A DNA stretch of 64,000 bases from Acephala macrosclerotiorum (lineage: Eukaryota; Ascomycota; Leotiomycetes; Helotiales; Mollisiaceae): NCBI GenBank assembly GCA_014904845.1, contig MU119231.1, positions 310,001 through 374,000 of the forward strand. Direction: 5' to 3'. Within the stretch, counting starts at the first letter, position 1. Each line of letters starts with the position of its first letter. The translations under genes were made by a program, and so were the position numbers. Below are positions 50,761 to 64,000 of this stretch, piece by piece. Under the pieces are notes generated by a model. That model ran no database searches. It saw only the letters and a program-made list of their open reading frames with translations, and had not been told where the DNA came from.

Positions 50761-51524
50761 ATATTAAAAAAAATATTTTTTATTAATCGTTTTCTCGAAA
50801 AATACGTATATTAATAGTATTATTAACGAATTAATAATAATTTAATCGATTATTAACGTTATTAATTATTTTGATTTAATACTAAAAATATTAATTCGAT
50901 ATTAATAATATTAAAATATTATTAATAGTATTAATTTAAAATTAAATATTTAAATATTTAAAACTTATAATTTATAATATTTATTTAATTTATTATAAGA
51001 GTTTCAAATAAATTTATCGAGCGCGCATTAAAATATTAAATTATAAAATTAGAATTTATTGAGTTTTAATATTCTTCGCTAAAATTTATATATAGACTAA
51101 TAATCGCGTTTTATTCGATTAATAGATTTTTATCGTTTTATAAATCATGCAAATAAATAAAAATAAAAATTGAAAATATTAACGTTATTTAAAATTTGAT
51201 CGTAGAATCGATCGATTCAAACAAAGTTTACGCGCGTAGAAATGCTAGTTAAACATGTGAGTAATTGCGTTGCGCTGCGCTGCTCGATATTGAGAGCTTA
51301 GATTAAGGCATTTAAAAGTTAAGCGGCTCAATTGATTAAGTGTGACTGCATAAAAGTCGCGCGCAACTGTTTACAGTCGCCGAGAGTCGAGAGTTTTAGT
51401 ATTCTCATAGGCCTAGATTTACTTGCCAATCGACTATTATTAAACGCTAAAGTTTTGGACATGCAATTACTACGTAGCGCGCGCTATTAGCAAGTCGCTA
51501 ATACTATGAGCAATTAATTAGCAT
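50761..51524 (+). repeat. Repeat family E copy A, partly mutated
   Basis: This aligns over its full length with the reverse complement of 57,925-58,694. The left part (to about 51,010) is heavily converted to A/T, 51,010-51,180 is intermediate, and 51,190-51,524 is only lightly mutated. Shared landmarks are GAATCGATCGATTC, AGCGGCTCAATTGATTAAG and GCATAAA. Confidence 0.8.
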
Positions 51525-51973
51525 ATAAAAATATTTTTTAATATATTTATAAAAATATTTTTTAATTAATTTATTATAAATAATTTTATAAATTTAATAT
51601 AATAAAATATAATATTTTTTTTAATTTTAATTATTATTATTTTAATGTTTTATTAAAATTTTTATATAATTAATATAATAATATTTAAAAATATTTTTAA
51701 AATTATTAAATTTTATATTTATATTATTTATATTTTAAATATAAAATAAAAATAAAATAAAATATTAATATAAATAATTTTTTTTAAATCGAATTTTATA
51801 AATTTTAATTATTAATATATTTAATTAATATTTTAATAATTTTAAATTTTTTTTAATAAATATTAAATATATATATTTTTTTATAATTATATAACGAATA
51901 TATTAATCGTTTAAAATAATTATATTATAAATTATTAATCGAGTTTTATTTTATTTTATTTTATTTTATATTG

Positions 51974-52540
51974 AAAAAAATATTTTTTATAAATCGTTTT
52001 ATTAAAAAATATATATATTATTAATTTCGTATTAATAATATTAAAATATAATTAATAATATTAATTTAAAATTTATAATTTAAAATATTAATTAAATTTA
52101 TTATAAAGATTTTAAATAAATTTATTAAACGTATATTAAAATATTTTTTATTAAAAAATTAATAATTGTATTTTATTCGTTTAATTATTAAAGATATTAA
52201 AATAATTAATAAAAATAAAAATTGAAAATTTTAATATTATTTAAAATTTAATTTTAAAATCGATCGATTTAAATAAAATTTATACGTATATAAAATATCG
52301 ATTATATATATAAATAAATATTATAATTAATTAATATTAGAAATTTAAAATAATATATATAAAAATTAAACGATTTAATTAATTAAATATAATTATATAA
52401 AAATTATATACAATCGTTTATAATTAAAAATTTTAATATATTTATAAATTAAAATTTATTAATTAAATATTAAAAATTTAAATATATAATTATTATATAA
52501 CGCGTATTATTAATAAATAATTAATAATAAATAATAATAA
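51974..52540 (+). repeat. Repeat family E copy B, saturated
   Basis: Same orientation as copy A and about 450 bases after it. It is recognisable by the order of landmarks, with ATCGATCGAT kept, but nearly every other C and G is lost. It is shorter, so deletions are likely. Confidence 0.6.
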
Positions 52541-55500
52541 TATTTTAATTTATTTTAAAATAAATTTATTATTTATTTATTAAATATTTTATTAATTAAT
52601 ATTTTAATTTATTATAAATATAATAATTTTTTTAATATAATTTATTTTAATATTTTAAAAATAAATTATTTTAAATTTTTTATAATTATTAATTTTTTTC
52701 GATTTGAAAATTATTATAAACGTAAAATTATAATTTTATTTTATAAATTTTTTAAATATTATAAAAATTTTTTTAATATATTAATTTTTAAATACGTTAA
52801 TTTTATAATAATAATTATAAAAAATTTAAAATTTAATTTTAATAATATTATATAATTTTTTTTTATATTTTTTATTATTATTTTAAATTTTTATATAACG
52901 TTTAATTAATAATATTATAATAATAATAAAGAATTTAATTTAATTAAAAAATATTATTATAAATTATATAATTCGTAATATGTAATTAAATTAATATTTG
53001 AAATATTAATATAAAAAAATAAAACTTTTTATAATATTTTATTAAATTCGTAATTAAATAAATAAATATTATAAATATATTCGATTAATTTAATTATTAT
53101 TAAAAATAATATTAATTTATAAATTAAAAATATATAAAATAAAATAATTAATTAAAAATAAAAATTGTATATTAATTTTAAAAAAATATAATTATATATT
53201 TTAAAATAATAAAATTTAAAATTATATAAATTAAATATATTTTAAATTTTTTATTTATTATTATTAATTAATTTTTTAAATTTTTTAATAATTAATTAAT
53301 TATTTATAATTGTAAAAATTTTATTATTATAAAAATAATATTTTTTTTATATATTTTATAAAGTTTTTTTAAAAATAATTTTATAATATATTATTAATAT
53401 AATTTTTTTTTATAAAATTTAATTATATATAAAATAAATTTATTAATTTATTTTTTATTAAATTAAAAAAAAATTGAAATTTATAATAATATTAAAATAT
53501 TATTATTATATTTATAATATATTTTTAAATTAAAATTAATTAATAAAATTAAAAATATAATAATAATAATAATAATAAATATTTTTTATATAAATTTATA
53601 TTAAATATTATTATATAAAATAATAAAAATAAAAAAATATTTAAATTAAAATAAAAATTTAAATTAAATAAAAAATTATTTTTATAAATAAAAAAATAAT
53701 TAAATTTAAATTAATTAAAAAAAAATATTATTTTTATTTTAATATTATTAATTCGTTTATTAAATTAATAATATTATATTAAAAATATTATATTATTAAT
53801 AATACGATTTATACGTATATAAAATTTTATTTTAAAAATAAATATAAAATAATATTAATTATATACGATTTCGAATTATATATAAATATTATATAATATT
53901 TATTTTAATATTAATAATTCTTTTTATAATAAAAATATTATTATTTTTAATTATTTAAATAAATAATTTTTTTTTTTATATATTATAAATATATAAAATT
54001 CGATAATTTTAATATAAATAAAAATATTAAAAATATTATTATTTTTAAAATTTATTAAAATTTATAAATTTTAAATAATAATATTATTAAAAATAAATTT
54101 TTGTTATTTATTTTATTTATTTATTTTTATTTTTATTTATTTTTTCTTATTTTTTTTTAATTTATTTTTTTATTAATATTTAATTTTTTTTATTATTTTA
54201 TAAATTTTTAAAAATAATACGTTTTTAATAATTTATTTATTTTTAATAAAATTATAATAAATAAATAAAAAATTAATTTCGAATTTTTTAATCGAATTTT
54301 TTATTTTATATAATAAATTCGTTTTTAATTAAATTTTAATATTAAATAATAATAAATAAATCGAAAATTATTTTAGATTAATAAATTATAATAATTTAAA
54401 ATTTATTAATTTATATTTTTTATTTTAATTTTTTTATATTAAATTAATAAAATTTTTTTTATTAATATAAATATATTATTTATTTATATTTTAATAATAT
54501 TAAATATTTTTATTCGATTATAAATATTAATATATTTTTATTTTTATTATTTTATATAATAATATTTAATAAATAAAAAAAAGAAATTTATTTTAATAAA
54601 TATACAAATATTAACTTTTAAAAATTAATTATTAATTTTTTTTTTAAAATTTTTTAAATAATATTTTAAATATAATAATTATATTTTTTTTTTATAATTT
54701 TAATAAAAACTTTTTATCGATTTTTTATTTATTTATTATAAATACTATAAATATTATATTTTCGTTTTTAATAATAATAATAATAAATATATTATTATTA
54801 TTTTTGATAAATTAATAATATTTATTTTATTATAAGTTTTTATTATTTATTTTTTATAAAATATATTAATTATATATATATTTTTATTTATTATTAATAA
54901 TTTATATAAATCTTTTTAAAAAAAGAATTTTAAATATATATATTTAAAAAAAAATTAATAAATTTAAAATTAATTTAATATTTAACGTATAAATATTATA
55001 TTTTTTTTTTTAATAATTATATAAATTATTTTCATTTTTTTTTCAATTATTAATAAAAATAACGTATTTTTATTCGAATTTAATAAATTATTTTCATTTT
55101 AATTATTATTTATAAAATTAATTTTTATTAATTTATTTATTAATAAATTTATTATAATAAAATATAATATTTTTTTAATTTTAATTATTATTATTTTATT
55201 TATTATTAAAATTTTATAAATAAAATAATTCGATAATTTTTAATATATATTAATTTAATATATTTAAAAATTTAATTATTTAAAATTTTATTATTAAATT
55301 TATTATTTAAATATAAAATATTAATAATAATAAAATAATAAAATTTAAAATTATATTATAAAATAAATTTAAATTTTATAAATAATTTATTATATATTTT
55401 AAATATAAAATAAAAATAATATAAAATATTATAATATTTATAAACGTATTAATTTAAATTATTTTTTATAATAATATAATTTTTTTATTAAATTTAATTA

Positions 55501-55799
55501 AATTATATTATTAATTTTTTATAATATTTAAAATTATAATTATTATTTAAATATTATAAATTTCTTTTATTTTTAATTTTTATATTTATTAATAATTAAT
55601 TAATTTTTTTAATTTTATTATTTTTTTAAAAAAAAAAAAAATTTTTGTATTTAATAAAAACTTTTTAATAATAAATCGTTATAACGTTATAATTAATAAT
55701 TAATCGTTCGATTTAAAAATTAATATTAATTTTTATTAAATTATATATTATTTATATAATACGAATTATTTTAATTATAAACGATTTTAATAAAATTTA

Positions 55800-56850
55800 A
55801 TCGAAGTATTTAAATATAATAATTTAATTAATTTATTAAAAAATTTTATAATAAAAATAATTTAAAAATTTCGAAATAATATATAATAATTTTAATAAAA
55901 AATATTAAAATTTTAATTATATTACGTTTTGAATATTAATTTAAATTATTATACAAATAATTTAATATTTAAAAATAAATTAAAATTCAATTAAATATTA
56001 TTAAATTTTAAATTTTAAATAATTTTATTAATTTATTATTATACAAATTAATAAAATATAATTATATTTAATAAAAATCGCGATTATAAAATTTTTAAAT
56101 ACGTTATTATTTTAAATATTAAAATCGATAATCGTTTTTTTAATAAAAAGTTTTTTAAATACGTTTTTATTTTAAATATTATAATATTTATTTATTTAAA
56201 TATTAAATATTTTTAAAATTGTATAATTTTTAAAAAAAAATTTAAAAAGTTTTTTTTAATAAATATAATTATAATAATTATTTATAATCAATAAAATTAA
56301 TCGTAATAATTTAATATAAAATTTTATTAAAAATACGTTTTTATTTTAAATATTAAAATATTAATTTAATATTAAATATTTTTATAATTATATAATTTTC
56401 GAATAAAATTTTAAAAAGTTTTTTTTTAAAATTATATATTAAATAAAATAATTTAAATTATTTAAATTTATTATAATAATTAAATATAAAATAAAAATTT
56501 TAAAAAATGTTTTTTTAATAATAAAATTTTATAATAATTAAATTTTTATTTTAAATATTAAAAAATTTATTAATTTATTAATTTTATTATTTAATAAAAT
56601 TATTTTAATTTTAAATATTTATAAAATATTTAAATTTAAAATTTTTAATTTAAAATTTAAAATAAAAAAAAATTATTAAAATTGAAAATTTTTTAATTTT
56701 TTATAATAATATTTTTACGAGATTTATAAAATAAAATATATATTAAATAAAAAAAATAAAAATTTCGTTTATTATTTAATTCTTTTTACGAATTAACGAA
56801 TAAATTTTTTTTTTAATATAAAAAAAAAAATTTATATTAAACGTATTATT
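55800..56850 (+). repeat. Dispersed repeat family D, saturated copy
   Basis: Same orientation as 46,950-47,660, with nearly all C and G removed outside CpG. Its upstream part also matches 46,240-46,480 in reverse complement. Confidence 0.5.
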
Positions 56851-57924
56851 AAAATTTGAAATATATTTATTATTATTTTTTATTATATATTTTATTAATT
56901 AATAATTTAATTTATTATAAATATAATATATTTTTTTAATAATTTTTTTTAAATAATTATAATTCATATAATAATTATTATTATTTTGAAATCATTTTTT
57001 ATTTTTTTTATTAAAATGAAAATTAATTTATATTTACGTTTTTTATTACGTTTTTTATATATTTAATCGATTTTATTATAATTTTTTTAATTTTTTTAAA
57101 AATTATAATTGAAATTATTATTATATTATTACGTTTTTTATAAACGTATTATAATATTAATTATAAATTATAATTTAATATAAATATTTTTAAATTATTA
57201 AAATAAATATTATATAATATTTATATATAATTCGAAATCGTATATAATTAATATTATTTTATTTTTATTTTTAAAATAAAATTTTTATATTTCGAATTTT
57301 ATTTTTTAAATAATTTTAAAAAATAAAAATCAATATATATATTAAAATCTAAAATTTTTTTTACGTGTATTTAAATCGTTTTATTAATAAATTCGATATT
57401 TTTTTTTATAAAAACACAATTAAAATATTTAATTATTTTTTAAAAATTTAAAAAAATTAATTATAAAAAAATTCGAATTTTTAAATAATTAATTGAAATT
57501 TATATTTATTATATAAAATAATATTATTTTACAAAAAACTCGATTAAATAATTAAATAAATTATTATATTTATTATTAAATTAATATTATTTTTTATTTT
57601 TTATTTTAATTATATTTATATTTATTAATCTCGAATTAATTAATCGAATAATATATCGATATTATATTATAATTATATAAAGTTTTTATAAATTATTATT
57701 AAAAAAACGTTTTATAAAAACGTTTATTATAAGTATTTAATTAAATTTCATTGAAAATATTTATTTTTTGAAAACGTTTATTTATTTTTATATTTGTTTT
57801 TATATATATTTTTATATTTATTTTATTTGTTTTTATTATTTATTTTTATTAAAACGTTTAAATTATTTATAAAACTATTTATAAAATTAATTATTTTTTA
57901 TTTCATTAGAAAAAATTTTTATTG

Positions 57925-58694
57925 CTAATCATTTGCTAATAGTGCTAGCGGCTTGCCAGTGGCGCGCGCTACGCAGTAATTGCATGTCTAAAACTTTGGC
58001 GCCCAATGATAGTCGATTAGCAAGTGGATCTAGGCTAATAAGAACACTAAAACTCTCGGCTCTCGAGCGGCTGCAAACGGCTGCGAGCGGCATTTATGCA
58101 GCCACACTTAATCAATTGAGCCGCTCAGTCTCTAAGTGCCTCACTCTAAGCTCTCAACACCGATTAATTACAGTCCTCGCTCGTAGCACCCGCTCGCAGC
58201 ACTTATTAGCATTCTCCACGCGCGTAAACTTTGCTTGAATCGATCGATTCTACGACTAGATTTTAAATAGTGTTGATATTTTCAATTTTCATTCTTATCC
58301 ATTTGCATGATTTATAAGACGGTAAAGATCTATTGGTCGGATAAAGCGCGGCCGCTAGTCTACATATAAGTCTTGGCAAAGAACACCAAAACTCAATAAG
58401 TTCTAACTTTATAGCTTAATATCTCACTGCGCGCTCGATAGATTTACTTGAAACTCTTATAATAGACTAAATAAGTGCTATAGATTATAAGTTTCAAATA
58501 TCTAAGTATTTAGTCTTAAGCTGGTGCTATTAGCAATGCTTTGGTACTATTGGCACCGGGCTGGCGCTATTGGCACTAGACTAAAATAGCCGGTGGCGCT
58601 GGCAATCGATTAAGTTGCCATTGGCTCGCTAATAGCGCTACTAGCGCACGTGTCTTTCGGCAAAACGGCTGGCAAAAAATATTTTTCCTGATGT
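57925..58694 (-). repeat. Repeat family E copy C, nearly unmutated
   Basis: This is the reverse complement of copy A and the largest island of normal base composition in the block. Many CpA, CpT and CpC remain, so it largely escaped RIP. Short subrepeats (CTATTGGCAC, CTATTAGCA) lie at about 58,522-58,585 and CTAATAG-type motifs lie near both ends. A 101-codon open frame at 57,933-58,238 has no recognisable product. Confidence 0.8.
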
Positions 58695-59299
58695 TTTTAA
58701 AATAATATTCAAAAAAATAAAATATAAAATCAAAAAAAAAATATAAAATTTATTAATCGATATAAAAAATAAACATTTAAATAAAATAATAATTGATATA
58801 TTTATTGTATTTAATATTAAATACTATAAATAAAACGTATATATAAATTATATTATATAAAAATATTTTAAAAATAATTTTAAAAAATAAATAAAAAATA
58901 CGTTTTTTAAAATAAGATTAATTTTTATTCGAGAATTGTAAAATATTTTATATGAACGAAAAATATAATTATTGAAAAACGAAAAACGAATTATAAAAAC
59001 ATTTGAAAAAATTATTACAAACGACGAAAAATATTATAAATAAATTAAAAAAAAAATAATAAATTAATTAATAAACACAAATAAATTTTATATTTATTTT
59101 TAATAAAATTTAAATAATATTTAAAATAAAATTAATTAAAATAATATTATTTTTAAAAATAATTTATTTTTATAATTATAATATTTTTAAATTTTAAATA
59201 TTTTAAATATTTAATTTTATAAAACTCGAATTTCAAATATATAATATTTTAATATACAATTTTTAAATATTTAATTTTTAAATCAATAATTTTATTAAT

Positions 59300-62200
59300 T
59301 AATATTTTAATAAAATAATTTATAAAATTAAAAAAATATAAATTTTAATTAAAACGTTTAATTAAATAATAATTTTTAATTTTTATAAAATATATTAATA
59401 AAATCGTTTACGAATTTAATAAAAATATATATTAATAATAATAAAAAATATAATAAAAAATTATTTAATATTTTTAATATTAAATTATTAAAAAATTAAT
59501 ATAATAAAATATTTTTATTATATTTAAAAATCGTACGAATTTATTTTATTATAATAAAATCGTAAAAAAAAATTATAATTTTATAATAATAATAAATAAA
59601 ATTCGAATATATTTTAAAATAAATAAAAATTGATAATTATATATATTTTTATAAAAAAGAATTATATTATTACGAAATATTATTATTAATTAATCGAAAA
59701 TTAAATTAAAATATTTTTAATTATTTTTCGATTAATTTCAATAAATTTAATATAATTTATTAAACGAATATTATATAAAATATAATTTTTAAAATCAAAT
59801 TATTAGCGTTTATAAAAATATCGAAAAATGTAATTTTATATTTTATAAATTTATAAATATATTTAAAAGCGTTTACGTTAAATTACAATTCGCGATCAAT
59901 ATTATAATACGTTTATAAAAAACGTAATAATATAATAATAATTTCAATTACAATTTTTAAAAAAACTAAAAAAATTATAATAAATTTAATTAAAATTAAA
60001 TCGATTAAATATACAAAAAACGTAATAAAAAATATAAATATAAATTAATTTTAATTTTTTAATTTTATTAATTTAATAAAAAAAATAAAAAATAATTTTA
60101 AAATAATAATAATTATTATATAAATTATAATTATTAAAAAAAAATATTATATTTATAATAAATTAAATTATTAATTAATAAAATATATAATAAAAAAAAG
60201 ATAATAAATATATTTTAAATTTTAATAATATATTTAATATATTATTAATTGTAATATTATTATAATTTATTATTAAAATTTTTTTATTAAATATAAAAAT
60301 ATAAAAATTTTTTCAAAAAATAATAAAATTGAAAAAATCGATTAATTATTAATAAATATAAAAATAAAAAACGAAAATAAAATTTATTTTATTAAATTTA
60401 AAAAAATTAATAATATTCAAATAATAATTATTTTAAACGATTAATTTATTTATTATATCGTTATAAAAAATATATATTTAATTTATTATTATAATAATTT
60501 AATAAAAATTTAATATTTATATTCGAAAATCGTTATTCGTTTAAAACGTTTTAAAAAATTATATTAAATAACGAAATTATAAAAATATTAATTATCGATT
60601 AATTATAATTTTAAATACTATAAAAAATCAATAATAAAATTTAATTAAACGTATTAACGATTAATATTTATAAAATTCGATTTAATAAAAAAATTATATT
60701 ATTACAAAAGATAATTTAAATTAATACGTTTTTAAATATTATAATATTTTATATTGTTTTAATAAATATATTATTTTTATTTTATATTTAAAATATAAAT
60801 AAAATAAAAATAAAATTTAATAATTTTAAAAACGTTTTAATTTAAAAAAATAAAATTATTTATAAATATTATTATATTAATAAAAAAAAAATCTAATTTA
60901 AAATTATTTTATTAAAATCGAATTATAATAATTATATTAATAATTTAATTATTTATCGATATAACGTTTATTAAAAAGATTTTAATATATAAATTATAAT
61001 ATAAATATTAAATATATTTAATATTTTATTAAATATTATTATTATTATTATATATATAATAAATTATTTAAAAAATTCAAATTTATTTTATAAAACGATT
61101 ATAAGTTTAATTATTTTATTATTATTAATATTTTAAATAATTAAATTTTTAAAAAATATATTTATAAAAATAATATAAAATATTTTTTAAATATATTAAA
61201 TCGATATATATTAAAAATTATCGAATTATTTCGTTTATAATATAAAAAAAAAAAATTTCGTTTATAAAGTTCTAATAATATATAAAAATAATAATAATTA
61301 AAATTAAAATTTTTTTTATTAAAATTTATAATAACGTAAAAAAAATAAAAAAATATTATATTTTATTATAATAAATTTATAAAATTATTCGAAATAAATT
61401 TATTAATAAATAAATTAATAAAAAACTAATTTTATAAATAATAATTAAAATAATAAACGATTTAATAAAATTAAATAAAATTATATCGACGTTATTAATT
61501 TTTAAAATATATTTTAAAATAATTAATAAAAATATATTATTATTATTAATAATTAAAAAAACGAAAACAATTCGTATAATTACTAAAAAAATATAACGTT
61601 TATATATCGAACGTTAAATTACTAATATACTCGTAATAAGAAATAATTTAAATATAAAATTTATTTTAAATTTATTAATTTTTTTAAATATATATATATA
61701 ATACGAAAAAAACGATTAAAAAAATCTATATAAACTATTAATAATAAACGAGAAAAAATATATAATCAATATATTTTATAAATTAATTAAATTTTATTCG
61801 ATAATAATTAAATCGTATTATATAAAAAAAACGTTTTACGAAGAAATAAATAATAAAAAATTATTTTATATATTTTTTTTATTTAATAAATTAAATTAAA
61901 AAAATTTAAACAATAAATTATTAATAAAATAACGCGATCGAAAAAAATTTAAAAAATTATATAATAATAAAAATATATTCAATAAAAAATTACGATAAAA
62001 TAAACGTTATTAATTCATTAAAAATAATAATAATAATAAAAATTTCAACGATATATTTATTATTATTCTCGAAAATAAAAACAAAACATTTATAGCGTTT
62101 ATAATAAATAAATAAAAAATCGATAAAAAGTTTTTATTATAATTATAAAAAGAAAATATAATTACTATATTTAAAATATTGTTTAAAAAGTTTTAATAAA

Positions 62201-64000
62201 AAGAAATCGATAATTTAATCGTAAAGTTTTTTTTCAATTTATTAAATTCGATTTTATTAAATACGTTAAAATTCGCATTTTTAACTCGAGATTAATTAAT
62301 AAAATTAAAAGTAAAACTATCGATAATTCGTATTAAAAATTAAAACTAGTAATTTAAAAATATAATAATATAAAAAAGAAATTGATTTTTATACAATTTT
62401 TAATTATTTAAAAAATTAATTAATAAATTATTATTGTATTAATATTTTTATTAATTTAATTTTTAAATAAAATAATTAAAATATAATTTCACGATATTAT
62501 TTAAATTTATATACAATTAGTAATTAATTTTCAACGATTAATACTCGCGTATTTATTCAAACAAATTTATTATTTTTATTTATTGAATATTATTATAATA
62601 ATTTTAAAATTATTATATAAAATTATCGAAATAAAAATTTATTAACAAATTATATATTATAAATATTACAAAAAAAAACTATTAATAATTATATTTATAT
62701 ACAATTTTTTGTTTTTTAATTATAATTAAAAAAAAAAAATTTAATATTATTAAAATATAAATAAATAATATATTTATATTAATAAAAAAAAAAAAATTAA
62801 ATTCGTAATAAAATTTAAAATAATTTTTATATTAAAAACTTTATTAATTTTTAATAAATATATATTAATTTAAAATAAAAAAATTAAAATAAAAAATTTA
62901 AATTAAAAAATTTCAAATTATTAAATTTATAAATTAAATATAAAAAATAATATATTTAAAATATTTATATCGTTATAATATATTAATTTGAAACAATTTT
63001 CAATTTATTTATTATTATTTACTATTAAAATTCGATTAAAAATAAAATTATTAAATTAAATAAAAAATTAAAATAATAAATTAAAAATTTAAATTAAAAA
63101 TTCAAATATATTGTTTTAAATTTATTAATAGTAAAATTTTTCATTTTCGTCGACGAATCGTTTATAAATAATAAAAATTTTAATTTTTAAATTAAATATA
63201 AAATTATTTTTACGAATAAAAACAAAGAAAATAATAAAAAATTTAAAATTAAAAAAGATTTTATTTATTATAATTCTATTAAAAATAAACGAATTATTAA
63301 AAACGTACTAATTTTAAAAATATATAAAATAGTAAAAAAAATTAATATAATAATAATAATTAAATTTATTATAAATATAATTATAAAATAATTCGATTTT
63401 TTTAATATTTTAATAATCGTATATATCGATTTATATTTATTTTACGAGTATTTAATTAAATTTAAAACGATTAAAAAAAAGCATTTAATAATTAATATTA
63501 TAATTTTATAATAATTATATAAACGAAAAAAACTATAAAAAATTAAATAAATTAATAATTAAAATAATTCGATAAATATTATAATAAAATTAATTTTTAA
63601 TAAAATTTTAAAAATATTTTTAAATATTAATTATTTTAAAACACGAATAAAAAAACGAATTAAAAAAAAAAATAATAAAAAAAAATAAATATAAAAATAA
63701 ATAAAAAAAATAAATAAAAAGATATTTATTTTAATATTATTATTATTTGAAATTTTAAATTAAAAATAAATTTTTTTTTTCAAACTCGAAATTTATAAAT
63801 TTCAACGAATTCTAAAAATAATACTAATAAATTAATATTATTTTTAGTATTTAATTATATGATTTCTATTTTTTTAATATTTTTATTTATATTAAAATTA
63901 GTGAATTTTATATATTTACAACGTATAATAAAAAAAAAAACAATTTTATTTATTTAAATTATTAAAAACGATAACGTTTTTATTATAAAAAAAAAAATTA
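59300..64000. mobile_element. RIP-mutated retroelement, copy 2 (partial)
   Basis: This runs parallel to the interior of copy 1, for example 37,082-37,140 with 59,405-59,465 and 41,041-41,240 with 63,271-63,468. The offset is 22,228 before the copy-1 gap and 21,733 after it, a difference of exactly 446 + 49. The last bases (TTATTATAAAAAAAAAAATTA) match the A-rich tract before the 3' LTR of copy 1, so the window ends where that LTR should start. The 5' boundary is not clear (about 58,700-59,400). Confidence 0.7.

Larger units (their letters stand above)
29171..64000. repeat. AT-rich, RIP-mutated transposon block
   Basis: About 35 kb with no intact gene. The sequence is made almost only of A and T; the few C and G are mainly in CpG, with small GC-retaining islands at 35,831-35,888, 42,289-42,346, about 47,230-47,650, 51,190-51,524 and 57,925-58,694. 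Repeats in it are related by transitions, as expected of repeat-induced point mutation in Pezizomycotina. Such blocks are typically heterochromatin; some are centromeric, but nothing here proves that. Confidence 0.9.

Noticed and set aside
57933..58238. 101-codon open frame inside repeat copy C
   Set aside because: No domain, and the equivalent frame in copy A is not kept. It is open because this repeat copy escaped mutation.
29171..64000. CRISPR or bacterial-type defence arrays
   Set aside because: The repeats are long, transition-diverged transposon copies in a fungal genome; there is no regular short repeat-spacer pattern.
29171..64000. Mitochondrial insertion as the cause of the AT richness
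   Set aside because: No mitochondrial genes are recognisable, and the CpG-restricted C and transition-related copies fit RIP better.
29171..64000. Centromere
   Set aside because: It is compatible with an AT-rich RIP block, but nothing in the sequence separates a centromere from other heterochromatin.

Overview
The window looks like a filamentous ascomycete chromosome (Pezizomycotina; Leotiomycetes is my guess from protein resemblance, unproven). Genes have several short introns of about 45-180 bases with GT...AG ends and CTAAC/CTGAC branch sites. The proteins are fungal housekeeping types, and the window splits sharply into a gene-rich half and an extremely AT-rich half of the kind produced by repeat-induced point mutation (RIP).

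Gene-rich half, 1 to about 29,170. In order: a 626-residue RNA-binding protein with a DEDDh exonuclease-like fold, an RRM and two RanBP2 zinc fingers (+); a decayed F-box gene (+); a decayed GPR1/FUN34/YaaH acetate-transporter-type gene (+); the cytoplasmic 5'-3' exoribonuclease XRN1 (-); a RbAp48-type WD40 histone chaperone, HAT2-like (+); the CTD kinase catalytic subunit CTK1 (+); the replicative helicase subunit MCM5 (-); the GARP tethering subunit VPS54 (+); and a four-helix membrane protein of unknown function (-). For the seven intact genes, exon joins were worked out by hand and each total length is a multiple of three with intact family motifs. xrn1/hat2 and mcm5/vps54 are divergent pairs sharing short promoters; ctk1/mcm5 and vps54/membrane protein are convergent. 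These are unrelated core functions (mRNA decay, chromatin, transcription, replication, Golgi traffic), not a pathway cluster.

AT-rich half, about 29,170 to 64,000. No intact gene is visible. The sequence is almost only A and T; surviving C and G lie mostly in CpG, as expected if C was converted to T everywhere except before G. It is built from transposon relics. One LTR-type element has two 211-base direct repeats (35,814-36,024 and 42,272-42,482). A second copy of its interior runs from about 59,300 to the window end and stops where its 3' repeat should begin. A repeat occurs as a partly mutated copy (50,761-51,524), a saturated copy (about 51,974-52,540) and a nearly unmutated inverted copy (57,925-58,694). 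Another dispersed family occurs in both orientations between 45 and 57 kb.

The 446-N assembly gap (41,241-41,686) is flanked by the same 49 bases on both sides, and the second element copy reads straight through the equivalent position, so the gap is probably false. I found no CRISPR, rRNA or tRNA gene. The most unusual signals are the CpG-sparing mutation pattern and the small GC-rich core, with a perfect hairpin, that persists in both LTRs.
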